Shown: in pieces, positions 16,974 through 27,000 of the stretch
Position numbering within the stretch: the stretch's first letter is position 1
How the letters are laid out: each line of letters begins with the position of its first letter
Source: Thiodiazotropha sp040506275
GTDB taxonomy: Bacteria > Pseudomonadota > Gammaproteobacteria > Chromatiales > Chromatiaceae
DNA length: 64,000 nt
Reading direction: 5' to 3'
Assembly: GCA_040506275.1 (NCBI GenBank)
Contig: JBEVXD010000004.1
Coordinates: 186,001 to 250,000, forward strand
Made by a program: the position numbers and the translations under genes
Notes under the pieces: generated by a model
The model's input: the letters and a program-made list of their open reading frames with translations, nothing else
Databases searched by the model: none
What the model was told of the DNA's origin: nothing

Positions 16974-18200
16974 TTGGATGAACTATCATCACAGGTAATC
17001 AACTTGGCCGTCATACCCTTGGGCGAAACCCCTGCACCATCCAAACCTCCCAGAGGCTTCGTCCCTTTTGCCCTGGGATTCCGTCCATTTTTTGCGTTGG
17101 CGGCAGTCTCTGGCATGCTACTGATGCTGCTTTGGCTCTGGTTCTGGCTGAGTTCACCTGTGCTGAACTACTATAGCGCGGTTGGCTGGCACACCCACGA
17201 GATGCTGTTCGGTTTCACCATGGCCATAGTAGCCGGCTTTTTGCTTACTGCTGTCCGTAACTGGACAGGCATTGATACCCCAACAGGAAAACCATTGGCT
17301 CTGCTTGCACTGTTATGGGTTGCAGGCAGACTTTTCCCTTTTATCCCATCTATACCAGCCTGGCTGGTTGTTTGCGCCGATTGGCTATTCATACCTGCTC
17401 TGATCATCGCCCTCACTCAACCCCTTATAAAAGCGGAAAACCGGGTCAACCGCCTCTTCATTCCCCTGTTAAGCACAATGGCCATCGCAAATCTGCTGTA
17501 TCACCTGGAGGGCTTGGGACTAACCCAAACTGGGCAGAATGGTATCTCATTGATGCGCAATTTAGTCCTGTTACTGCTTATCTTCGTCGGTGGCAGAGTT
17601 TTACCATTCTTTACAGAGAAAGCGATTCAAGGAGCAGCGCCCCGCTTCAGTAAACAACGGGAACAGTTTATCTACACCCTATTCACATTTTGGATAGTAG
17701 CCGAGTTATTGTTACCACAGAGCTGGTTGATCGCCCCTCTCGCCCTGGGCGTCGCAATCACGCAGGCTTGGCGCCTTTACGACTGGTACCATCCCGGTAT
17801 TTGGCAGCAACCGATGTTATGGATACTGTTTTGTGGCTTGATATGGATGGTAATCGGTTTTCTGCTGAAAGCGATGGCTCTATATGATCTCTATCCGAAC
17901 AACCTCGCAACCCATGCATTCACTGTCGGCGCCATTGGTATCATCACACTGGGTATGATGGCCAGGGTATCCCTGGGGCATACTGGACGTAACATTGATG
18001 CCAGCAAATCCATTGTTACTGCGTTTATCCTAATCAATATTGCTGTCGCCATAAGGGTATTTCTACCTGCCACCAACCTGCTCAGCTACCAGGCCTGCAT
18101 CACAATATCCGGGGCTGCCTGGTCAATCAGCTATCTGTTGTTTGCCATAACCTATCTACCTATATTGCTTAGACCCCGGATCGATGGTCGATCCGGCTGA
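16974..18200 (+). CDS. nnrS: NnrS family haem-copper membrane protein
   Basis: About twelve transmembrane helices over 408 residues, with the NnrS hallmarks RGFVPFALGFRPFFALAA near the N-terminus and GWHTHEMLFGFTMAIVAGFLLTAVRNWTG at about residues 63-91; the His and Glu there are conserved in the family and may bind haem/copper. A later GxMxRVSLGHTGR is typical near the C-terminus. NnrS helps cells cope with nitric oxide and iron-nitrosyl stress. The start is uncertain: the TTG at 16974 follows a perfect FNR-type box by only 27 bases. The cytochrome c' gene at 4528 could belong to the same stress response. Confidence 0.88.
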   Translation: MDELSSQVINLAVIPLGETPAPSKPPRGFVPFALGFRPFFALAAVSGMLLMLLWLWFWLSSPVLNYYSAVGWHTHEMLFGFTMAIVAGFLLTAVRNWTGIDTPTGKPLALLALLWVAGRLFPFIPSIPAWLVVCADWLFIPALIIALTQPLIKAENRVNRLFIPLLSTMAIANLLYHLEGLGLTQTGQNGISLMRNLVLLLLIFVGGRVLPFFTEKAIQGAAPRFSKQREQFIYTLFTFWIVAELLLPQSWLIAPLALGVAITQAWRLYDWYHPGIWQQPMLWILFCGLIWMVIGFLLKAMALYDLYPNNLATHAFTVGAIGIITLGMMARVSLGHTGRNIDASKSIVTAFILINIAVAIRVFLPATNLLSYQACITISGAAWSISYLLFAITYLPILLRPRIDGRSG

Positions 18201-18358
18201 ACCCCTCAAAACAGATTATAGGAACAAACTATAGAATTTAAACGGTCGATAGATAATTAGATGTTGAATATTTTAGTAAATACTAATATTCTTTCGCTCC
18301 ATGAGTAAGGCAGTAACTACTTGTACTTTTTTAAAAACTAATTTTTGAGGAATATCTC

Positions 18359-18694
18359 ATGTCCAAAATCGTAAAAATCGCAGCTGCTGCTGCTTTGATC
18401 GCCGCTTCTGCTTCTGCTTCTGCTTGGTGGGGCAACCCTTGGAACAACGGATGGGGCAACAACAATGACTTCATGGGCGACGGCTTCGGTGACGGAGATT
18501 TCTCTTTCAACATGAGCGGAAATGCTCGTGGCGCTGGCAACGGTTATGGCCGTGGTTACAACAACTACTACAACCGTCCTTACTACGGTTACGCTCCTTA
18601 CGGCGCTCCTTATGGTGCTCCTTACGGCGCTCCAGCAGCTCCTTATGGCGCTCCAGTAGCTCCAGCTCCTCAGCAGGCTCCTGCTGCTCAGTAA
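18359..18694 (+). CDS. Sulfur globule protein
   Basis: 111 residues: a signal peptide (cleaved after ASASA, about residue 22), a Trp/Asn/Gly-rich part (WWGNPWNNGWGNNNDFMGDG), a Gly/Tyr/Asn-rich part (GYGRGYNNYYNRPYYGY) and a tail of APYGAPYGAP repeats. This composition is that of the sulfur globule envelope proteins of purple and symbiotic sulfur bacteria, structural proteins that coat periplasmic elemental sulfur. It has a TGAGG ribosome site and a strong terminator, consistent with a highly expressed single gene. The codon use is biased to GCT/TAC, typical for abundant proteins. A TauE/SafE exporter lies 570 bp downstream. Confidence 0.85.
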   Translation: MSKIVKIAAAAALIAASASASAWWGNPWNNGWGNNNDFMGDGFGDGDFSFNMSGNARGAGNGYGRGYNNYYNRPYYGYAPYGAPYGAPYGAPAAPYGAPVAPAPQQAPAAQ

Positions 18695-18741
18695 TCACTT
18701 AATAGTGATAACTGTGGAGTTCGCATAGCCGAACTCACTAG

Positions 18742-18770
18742 AAAAGGCGGGCCTAGTGCCCGCCTTTTTT
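18742..18770 (+). terminator. Rho-independent terminator of the sulfur globule gene
   Basis: AAAAGGCGGGC-CTAGT-GCCCGCCTTTTTT is a perfect GC-rich stem with a T6 run, 47 bases after the stop codon. Confidence 0.95.
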
Positions 18771-18782
18771 GTTGCTCGAAGT

Positions 18783-19107
18783 ACTAGTGGGCCATGCGGT
18801 AAATAAGGTAATGATCAGAGCCCCGCTCACAAGCCTCAGCAGCGTCGTTGCACTCACTTGAATGGCCTGCCAGTCCTAAATATTTCATTTAGTAGAATGT
18901 GTCTGTCTCCTAGATGGCTTAATGCATAACCTGATGTAGGTCGGATAAGCGGAGCGCCATCCGACAATCTCCTGCGGGTACCACCTGAAAATGTTGGATG
19001 GCGCTCCGCTTATCCAACCTACCCGTCATTGAAATCCACTCTAATCCCAGATTAATATCTAGTGGGACCGACTGATCGTTAACTTATTTTCCGCATGGCC
19101 CACTAGT
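18783..19107. mobile_element. 325-bp MITE-like element with 25-bp terminal inverted repeats
   Basis: The ends 18783-18807 and 19083-19107 are inverted repeats with 24 of 25 positions matching (ACTAGTGGGCCATGCGG, then AAATAAG). There is no coding frame between them, so the element would be non-autonomous. It holds a nested palindrome (18936-19023). The dinucleotide GT flanks both ends, which may be a short target duplication or chance. It sits directly after the sulfur globule terminator. A partial similarity (GCCATGCGGTAAAT, then CAGAGTCCCGCT) is seen near 30057. Confidence 0.7.
18936..19023. repeat. REP-like palindrome (GGATGGCGCTCCGCTTATCC type) nested in the element
   Basis: The arms at 18936-18966 and 18993-19023 are inverted copies with two differences in 31 positions. 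The GGATGGCGCTCCGCTTATCC core is a widespread gammaproteobacterial intergenic palindrome. Confidence 0.8.
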
Positions 19108-19259
19108 GTGGTGTAACGTATAAACTGCACCTCGTAGGCACCGCCAGTCGTTTCTTATCTCCATTGGAACGGGCAAACTCTCGCAAATCGATCTCATTAG
19201 AGACCGGGGTCACCAATCTCATCTATCTGCACGATTGAGTAGTGATCTCTTTTTATCTG

Positions 19260-20006
19260 TCAAAAGAAGAGTAATTTGATAATAAAAGCGGATAGTGCAA
19301 TGTAAAGCACTCGACGAATCAGTGTTTCACCATGAGTGATGGTTGAGTGAGCGCCTAACCAACCACCAATCGAGTTACCGATTGCGAGCCCAATTCCGGT
19401 CCACCAAAGCAGTTCCAGATTAGTTGCAAATACACTTAATGCGACCACGGTATAGACCAGCACAATAAGCACTTTATGCATATTTACCCGGACCAGATCC
19501 AGACCAAGCACTTTATGCAGAATCGGCATCAGGATAAAACCAACGCCGATTTGAATAAATCCTCCCCAAAAACCCGCGCCGACCATCAGTATATGACCAG
19601 CTAGAAGGTTTTTTGCTTTTCCATCACCTCCGGTTGGTTCTACCTTGTCGTGTCCCGTAGCCATCAGCAGCATGACACCGACCATAACTAGAGCAAGGAT
19701 GCGATCAAACCAAACCCCTTCGAGGTGTACACCAAGTAAAGCGCCACCAATGGCACCTACCGAGGCAGCGGCGGCCAGACTGAAACCCAACTTAAAATCC
19801 GAATACCCTCGACGGCTGAAGGCGGTTACCGCAGTAATATTCTGAGCCAAAATAGCGATGCGATTGGTACCGTTCGCAACTGGAGCTGGTACGCCCATGA
19901 ACAGCATCACCGGGACTGTTAAAAGTGACCCTCCACCAGCCATAACATTTAGCCAACCCGCCGCAACTCCAACCAATGCGAGCACAAGAATCTGCCAGAT
20001 TTCCAA
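19260..20006 (-). CDS. TauE/SafE family membrane exporter
   Basis: 248 residues, about eight transmembrane helices. The N-terminus GWLNVMAGGGSLLTVPVMLFMGVPAPVANGTNRIAI is the diagnostic first half of the TauE/SafE (DUF81) family, with the second half repeat around GFWGGFIQIGVGFILMPIL. Members export sulfite, sulfoacetate or other small organic anions. Beside a sulfur globule gene, sulfite or thiosulfate traffic is a reasonable guess but not shown by the sequence. It is monocistronic. Confidence 0.88.
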   Translation of the reverse strand: MEIWQILVLALVGVAAGWLNVMAGGGSLLTVPVMLFMGVPAPVANGTNRIAILAQNITAVTAFSRRGYSDFKLGFSLAAAASVGAIGGALLGVHLEGVWFDRILALVMVGVMLLMATGHDKVEPTGGDGKAKNLLAGHILMVGAGFWGGFIQIGVGFILMPILHKVLGLDLVRVNMHKVLIVLVYTVVALSVFATNLELLWWTGIGLAIGNSIGGWLGAHSTITHGETLIRRVLYIALSAFIIKLLFF

Positions 20007-20213
20007 ACTTTAGCCCTACCAGTCATCTCATAATTAGCTATCAGACTAGCAGACTTGATACTAAAGTAGGTGATAGAGGTAAAAAAAGATAAAAATCTGC
20101 CGATATAGTCCTAAATAGCTGCTATTACCGCCCTGACCTCTTAGGTAGTAACAGTTAGAAACTTTGCCGGGTATTTAACGCATGCAAATGCTCCCTGGAC
20201 GCCAATAGAATCT

Positions 20214-23200
20214 ATGAATAAGACACGACATCCTTTAATAGCTGTATCTCTTATTCTTCTACTGATACTTCCTATTGGCCAGAGTGAGTGGATTGCCCTG
20301 GCTGATAATATTACACCAGTCGCACAGACCAGCCATCTTATTGCTGCAGTTCCGCACTCATTCCCACCTCACTATGACATTGATGATCATGGCAGACCTT
20401 ATGGCTTTGCAATTGATGTTATGAACGCTGTCGCCGAACAGGCAGGTTTGACTGTGGAGTACCAGACCTATGCGACGTGGCATGAAGCCCACCAGGCCAT
20501 AAAAGAGGGTCAGGCACATTTAATACCCAATATGGGGATAACACCTGATCGAGAGTCATTCGTTGACTTTACCTCTCCGGTTGAGACCTTCTCGGTATCA
20601 CTTTTTGTACGCGCTGAAACAGAATTTATCAATTCAATCCATGATCTGGCAGGACATGACATAGGCGTGATAAAAGGCAATGTTGCAAAAAAGTTACTCA
20701 GTGACAAGCAACTGAAGCTGAAGCAATACAGTCAATTATCTGAGGCTCTGATTGAGTTGTTAAGCGGCCATATTGACGCTCTCGCTTACCCCGATCCTGT
20801 TGTCTGGCACTATACCCAACAACTTGGTTTAGATGACCATATTCGTAAGCTCCCCCCCTCACTGATAGAGATCAAACGTGCCATAGCTGTGCGTAAAGGT
20901 GAATCAGATCTAGTTCAGCGCTTGGACCGAGCTGTCGACACAGTTGTCCAAAGCGAGCGATTCAAGAAAATCTATTCTCATTGGTACGCTGCGCCTGCGC
21001 CCTACTGGAATACCCAAAGAACTATCCTGGCAATGTTAGTACTATTAATGTTGGTTGCCTCAGGAATGTTGGTCTGGCGTTATCGCAGTCTACAGAAACT
21101 CAACCGTCGTCTTACTTCTGAAACCGAGATGCGCAGAGATGCAGAGAATCAACTGCAACAGTTGAATGTCGACCTGAAGGAGACAGTTCGCAGACAGACA
21201 GAGGATTTGGCAGAGGCCCAACGCATGGGAAAGATGGGTAGCTGGGTATTGGATCTGCAGCAGAATAGTCTAGAGTGGTCTGATGAGACTTTTCGAATCT
21301 TCGAGATTGACCCGAAACAGTTTGATGCCACTTACGAAAATTTTCTAGAAACAGTTCATCCAGATGATCGAGAACGAGTCAGCAATACTTACATGAGTTC
21401 ACTGGAAGACAAAGAGTTTTACGAGATAGAGCATCGTCTGCTGTTTGCTGATGGCAGAGTAAAATGGGTGAAAGAGCTGTGCGAAACCCAGTTTGACCGC
21501 CATGGACACCCGGTAATTTCACGAGGAACGGTTCAGGACATTACAGAGCGCAAAGCCTCTGAACGTCAACTCACGCTAACGCAATACGCACTCGACCATA
21601 TTTCCGAAGCGGCCTACCTGACAAAAGCCGATGGCCGTTTCATATACGTCAATACAGCTGCTTGTAAAGCACTGGGATATTCATGTGAAGAGCTGATGAC
21701 GAAATCTGTCATGGATATCGATCCATCCATTTCAGCTGAGAGTTTTATAAAAATAGACCAGCAACTTAAAGAGATGGGTTCATTACGTTTTGAAACCAAC
21801 CATCGGCATCGTGACGGTCACATTTTTCCTGTTGAAATCGTAGCCAGTGCAATCTTTTTCGAAGACGATGAACTCTCATTTGCTGTAGCACGTGACATCA
21901 GCGATATAAAGTCGGTACAACAGGAGATTAAGCAACAGCATGCCCTTCTGCAACAGGTCATTGATGGTGTAAGCGATCCTATCCTGATGATCGGTTTGGA
22001 TTATACCGTCCAACTCATGAACCAATCAGCTCAATCGATGGCGCCCGCCCAGGCCCTTGAGGCTGAACAACCAAAATGTTATGCCATCTCACATCACACG
22101 AATCAGCCTTGTCAGGGTGAGGATCACCCATGCCCCCTAACTCAAGTCATTAACACTCGCAAAACAGCTAAAGTGGTTCACAATCACCCCGGGAAGGATG
22201 GTGTGATGCTGACTTATGAGCTGCTCGCAAACCCTCTGTTCGACAAGCAGGGCAATATTACCGGCATCATAGAATCGGGGAGAAACATAACCGACTACCT
22301 GAACGTCATGGATCAACTCAGAAAAAATCAGAGCCGCCTCGATCACATAGCCCATCACGACCCGTTAACCGGCATGCCAAATCGGCTACTCTTTGTGGAT
22401 CGTTTGCAGCAAGCCATCTATAAGGCCAAACGTAGCGGTTCCATGGTTGCCTTACTGTTCATAGACCTGGATCGATTCAAGCAGATCAACGACAGTTTCG
22501 GTCATCCAACCGGTGATCTGATATTGAAAGAGAGTGCAACTCGGCTTAAAGAAATGATTCGTGAAGAAGACACCATAGCACGTATCGGTGGTGACGAATT
22601 TACCGTGATTCTTGATGGAATTGATCAAACTCAGAACATCGTAAAAATAGCAGAGAAGCTTCTTGGCGCATTCACCCAGGGCTTTATGATTCAGGGAAGA
22701 GAGCTATTCCTGACAAGTAGTATCGGTATCAGTATCTTCCCCCAAGACAGCGACGATCCTGACACACTCATACGAAATGCAGATTCTGCAATGTACAAGG
22801 CCAAGGAGATGGGTAGAAACGCATACAGTTTCTATACAACCGAAATGACCGCAAAGGCCTTTGAACAACTGATGATGGAGAACAGCCTTCGCAAAGCTGT
22901 GAAAATGGATCAATTGGTTCTTCACTATCAGCCGCAGATCGACATTCGTAGCGGCAAGGTAATTGGAGTCGAGGCTTTAGTTCGTTGGCAGCATCCAGAG
23001 CTTGGTCTAATTCCCCCTGCTGAATTCATCCCTCTGGCAGAGGAATCTGGGTTGATCCAACCTATAGGTGAGTGGATACTACACCAGGCCTGCCAGCAGG
23101 CTCACAAATGGTGTGAAAAGGGTTTTAGCCCTGAACGTATTTCAGTCAACTGCAATCTTTCTGCAAGCCAGTTGAACAGTGAGCGCTTTGTTGAGCGCAT

Positions 23201-23648
23201 TCTGAATGTTCTTGAAGAGACAGAGATCGATGCTGATCTGCTGGAGCTAGAGATAACAGAAACCACCATCATGAACAATCCGGAGCATATGTCAGATGTT
23301 CTGAATCGCTTGCGTGATATCGGTATAAAATTGGCCATTGATGACTTTGGAACAGGTTACTCCTCACTCTCTTACCTGAAAGCTCTGCCTATTTCCAAAC
23401 TCAAGATTGACCAATCCTTTGTACGTGACATTCCCTCCGACCAGGATGATATGGCAATTACCCGAGCGATCATTGCCTTAGGTGAAAGTCTGCAGATGCA
23501 GGTGATTGCTGAGGGTGTGGAAACCAAAGCCCAAGCTAAATTCTTATACGATGAAGGCTGCTTCCTCGCTCAGGGATTTCTCTATGCGAAACCAATGGGA
23601 TCTGATGAACTGGATCGCTACCTGGAATCGATTCACTTGGATACCTGA
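20214..23648 (+). CDS. SBP-PAS-GGDEF-EAL sensor protein (cyclic-di-GMP turnover)
   Basis: 1144 residues. After a signal/anchor helix comes a periplasmic family-3 solute-binding domain (about 40-265: AAVPHSFPPHYDIDDHGRPYGFAIDVMNAVAE), a membrane helix (about 270-290), a coiled coil, three PAS domains (about 340-710), a GGDEF domain with an intact RIGGDEF site, and an EAL domain with the GVEALVRWQHPE start and DDFGTGYSS loop. It senses an amino-acid-like ligand outside and makes or breaks c-di-GMP inside. Both catalytic motifs look intact, so the net activity cannot be told. A decayed EAL fragment follows directly, and another giant GGDEF-EAL gene converges on it. Confidence 0.92.
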   Translation: MNKTRHPLIAVSLILLLILPIGQSEWIALADNITPVAQTSHLIAAVPHSFPPHYDIDDHGRPYGFAIDVMNAVAEQAGLTVEYQTYATWHEAHQAIKEGQAHLIPNMGITPDRESFVDFTSPVETFSVSLFVRAETEFINSIHDLAGHDIGVIKGNVAKKLLSDKQLKLKQYSQLSEALIELLSGHIDALAYPDPVVWHYTQQLGLDDHIRKLPPSLIEIKRAIAVRKGESDLVQRLDRAVDTVVQSERFKKIYSHWYAAPAPYWNTQRTILAMLVLLMLVASGMLVWRYRSLQKLNRRLTSETEMRRDAENQLQQLNVDLKETVRRQTEDLAEAQRMGKMGSWVLDLQQNSLEWSDETFRIFEIDPKQFDATYENFLETVHPDDRERVSNTYMSSLEDKEFYEIEHRLLFADGRVKWVKELCETQFDRHGHPVISRGTVQDITERKASERQLTLTQYALDHISEAAYLTKADGRFIYVNTAACKALGYSCEELMTKSVMDIDPSISAESFIKIDQQLKEMGSLRFETNHRHRDGHIFPVEIVASAIFFEDDELSFAVARDISDIKSVQQEIKQQHALLQQVIDGVSDPILMIGLDYTVQLMNQSAQSMAPAQALEAEQPKCYAISHHTNQPCQGEDHPCPLTQVINTRKTAKVVHNHPGKDGVMLTYELLANPLFDKQGNITGIIESGRNITDYLNVMDQLRKNQSRLDHIAHHDPLTGMPNRLLFVDRLQQAIYKAKRSGSMVALLFIDLDRFKQINDSFGHPTGDLILKESATRLKEMIREEDTIARIGGDEFTVILDGIDQTQNIVKIAEKLLGAFTQGFMIQGRELFLTSSIGISIFPQDSDDPDTLIRNADSAMYKAKEMGRNAYSFYTTEMTAKAFEQLMMENSLRKAVKMDQLVLHYQPQIDIRSGKVIGVEALVRWQHPELGLIPPAEFIPLAEESGLIQPIGEWILHQACQQAHKWCEKGFSPERISVNCNLSASQLNSERFVERILNVLEETEIDADLLELEITETTIMNNPEHMSDVLNRLRDIGIKLAIDDFGTGYSSLSYLKALPISKLKIDQSFVRDIPSDQDDMAITRAIIALGESLQMQVIAEGVETKAQAKFLYDEGCFLAQGFLYAKPMGSDELDRYLESIHLDT

Positions 23649-23656
23649 CGAAAGAG

Positions 23657-23937
23657 TAGATGACTTTTAAACCGGATACTCCTCACGCTCGTATTTGAAA
23701 ACACTACCAATCTCAAAACTTAAGATTGATCAATCGTTCATCAGAGATGTATCGGTTGACTATGATGACTAGGCGATCACACGTGCAATAATTGCCTTGC
23801 TGCAAATACAGGTGATTGCAGAAGGCGTAGAGACCGAGGCACAAGCCTCGTTTCTGTAAGACGAAGGGCACTTTTAGCTCAGAGATTTCTTTATGCCAGA
23901 CCCATGCAATCAGAGGTACTTGATGGATTACTATTAA
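23657..23937 (+). pseudogene. Remnant of an EAL domain gene
   Basis: Read in the frame starting at 23659, the sequence gives DDF-stop-TGYSSRSYLKTLPISK, LKIDQSFIRDVSVDYDD-stop-AITRAIIALLQIQVIAEGVE, TEAQASFL-stop-DEGHF-stop. This matches the last 95 residues of EAL domains, including that of the gene just upstream, but with four in-frame stops and a three-codon deletion. It is probably the tail of a tandem duplicate that decayed. Its final TAA lies within repeat copy c. Confidence 0.85.
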
Positions 23938-23972
23938 CCCGGCGACTAAATATGTTGTCTTCAGGGTTAATA
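23932..23972 (+). repeat. Dispersed intergenic repeat, copy c
   Basis: TATTAACCCGGCGACTAAAT followed by ATGTTGTCTTCAGGGTTAATA, with inverted ends. Closest to copy a and to 63597. Its TAA closes the EAL remnant. Confidence 0.75.
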
Positions 23973-24038
23973 AGATCCATTCGCTGAGCCCTCTGTTATG
24001 GGTCTGTTGCAACACAAAATCCGTTATGCAGGGCTCCT

Positions 24039-27000
24039 TCAACTATCTTCAAGGACACTACTAAGGTTCATCCAATCATTCAATTCATTAGGCGTTAGTG
24101 GGCGGGCATACAGGTAACCCTGTGCCTCTTCACATCCTTTGCTGCGAAGAAATTCCGCTTGAACCTCGTCCTCGACACCTTCTGCGATAACCTTCATGTT
24201 CAACGCTTGTCCCATCGCAATCACAGCCTCTGCGATCGCCATATCATCTGGGTCAGATGGTATGTCACGCACGAAGGACTGGTCTATCTTGAGTTTATCG
24301 ATCGGCAGAGTCTTCAAATAGCTCAATGAGGAATACCCGGTACCGAAATCGTCAATCGCAAGCTCGACACCAATCCCGCGGACCTTCAACAACACATCCG
24401 CTGCATGACCAGATGCTCTCATCACAAAGCTTTCCGTAACCTCCAGCCCCAGTCTTTCTGCTGGCAGTCCAGTCTCAGCGAGACAATCACGAACCAGTTC
24501 AACAAATCCGACATCATGTATCTGCGGCCCAGCAACATTAACGAATATCCGACCAAAATGAAGCCCCTCATCCATCCAGGCTCGCCCTTGAGCACAAGCA
24601 GATCTCAGGATCCACGCTCCCAGATCACGGATCATGCCGCTCTGTTCAGCAACAGGTATAAATTCACTTGGTGGGATAAGACCGCGTTCGGGATGTTGCC
24701 AACGTAACAGAACCTCAAGGCCCACCAATGTCTTTGTGGCTAAGTTCATCTGTGGCTGATAGACAAGAAAAAACTGCGATTGCTCCAATGCTTCCCGCAT
24801 GGCGCTTTGAATAAAACCGTACTCAAGTGCTTGTTCAGTCAAAGTCTTAGTATAAAAACGGTATGTATTTCGCCCGGCCTCTTTCGCTTCATACATCGCC
24901 GCATCCGCAAAACTCAACAGGGCATCGGGGTCCTGACTATTGTCTGGGTATATCGCAACGCCGATACTGGCTGTCATGCGTAGAGACTGACCATTAACCG
25001 CAAATGAATCAAAGAAAACCGACAACAGCTTATCGACGAGTGGCACGGCATCCGCCACTGAAGTCAGATCCTCGAATAGCAAGCAAAACTCATCACCACT
25101 GATACGTCCGATAGTGTCACCCGCGCGAACCAGTATTTTCATGCGCCGTGCGATCTGAATCAGCAGAACGTCCCCTATGCTATGTCCAAGCGTGTCGTTA
25201 ATATTTTTAAAGTGGTCCAGATCGAGAAATATAACTGCGATTTTCGAACCGTTACGCTTTGCACCTGCCAGGCTATGTGTCAGTCGATCTCTGAATAGCA
25301 TTCTGTTTGGCAAGTCTGTCAGTGGATCATGATGGGCCATATGATCCAGGCGGGCTTCTGTCTCTTTTAATGACGAAATATCTGCAAACACACCAACGTA
25401 ACCTTCTGCCTCCCCGTTTTCGTTTTCCACCTTGCTAATCGTAAGTATCTCTGGATAAACAGTGCCACTTTTCGTTCGGTTCCAAATCTCGCCATGCCAA
25501 TGACCAGTGTTGAGCAACTGTTTCCACATATCATTGTAAAACTTATCATCATGGCGCCCCGATTTGAGCAGGCGTGGATTTTCTCCAACTGCCTCTTCAC
25601 GGGAATATCCCGTAATACGTACAAATGCATCGTTGACATCGAGAATCGTACCATTTCGATTTGTAATCGTGACCCCTTCACCGGTACTGCTAAAAACAGC
25701 TGCCGCTTCTCTTAATTTCTCATTCGCTTTCTTTCGTTCGTTGATGTCCTCAATTACCGAGATGAAATAGAGTGGAGCCCCACTAACATTTCGGACCAGG
25801 GAAACAGTGAGGCGAATCCATATCAGATCACCAGATCGTTGAATGTATCGCTTATCGATTGCATAGGCGTCGCGTGTTCCTGCAAGCGTCTGCTCTACCA
25901 GCGCAAGATCCCCATCGAGATCCTCTGGGTAAGTAATATCCTGAAAGGTTTTTGCCAGCAGCTCTTCTCGTGAATAGCCAACGATCTCACAGAGTTTTTT
26001 ATTGACATCCAACCACTGTCCGTCAGGGCCTACTCTGGCGATGCCAACCGCTGCCTGATCGAAGGTGGCGGTAAAGCGCTGTTCGCTCTCCCGCAGTCTG
26101 TCTTCCGCCTGTTTACGCGCTGAGATATTACGGCCAATACCCAACACACCAACAAGAGCGCCATCAGGACCATATGCGGGAGCTTTGATCGTTTCAAGTT
26201 GCTCTACACGGCCATCGGCATAAATGGCATCTTCTTCGTTAGTGTGAGGCTTGCCCGTATCTAGAACTATCTTGTCGTTTTTTCGGTAGGAGTCCGCTAT
26301 ATGGTGTTCGAAGAGGTCATAGTCTGTTTTTCCCATGATCTCCACTTCTGAAAGATCCAAAAACTCAAGGAAACTTGTATTGCAAGAGAGATAAACTCCC
26401 TTTGGATCTTTTAACCACACCAGATCCGGAATGGTATCGAGCAGGGTTTGCAATCGCTGCTCACTCTCATGGATTTTCTTTTCCATCCGCTTTTGTTCAG
26501 TGATGTCTGACGCAATGGCTTCAATTGCTACAGGATTGCCCTCATCACCTGTAATCAATACATTGCGCTGGGTGATCCATTTGATTTCACCGGATGGTGT
26601 TATAATCTGATACTCATAGGTGGGCGGCATATCCCCAGATAAAAGTTTCCCCCACTGCTCTTCAAAATAGTCGTACCATGCAGGATGGATTATCTCCTGA
26701 ATTATTTTTGGCGTATTACAGAACTCTTCCGGTGTGACTCCGAAAAGATCGATAGAAGCAGGATTTACATACTCATACTGCCCTTCCGGTAACGACATTC
26801 GATAGATCATATCTGTTGAGTTCTTGGCCAGCCGGTTGAACTGCTGAGTACTATCTTCAAACCTGTCAGATATCTCTCTGCTTGTTCTGTAATAGATGGT
26901 AAAAACCACAAGACTTACCAATGCAGAAAGCGTAACGATGATCAATCCCGTCTTGATGAATGGCTTGCGAATCTCCGCCATGTCAATTTTAGCCACAATG

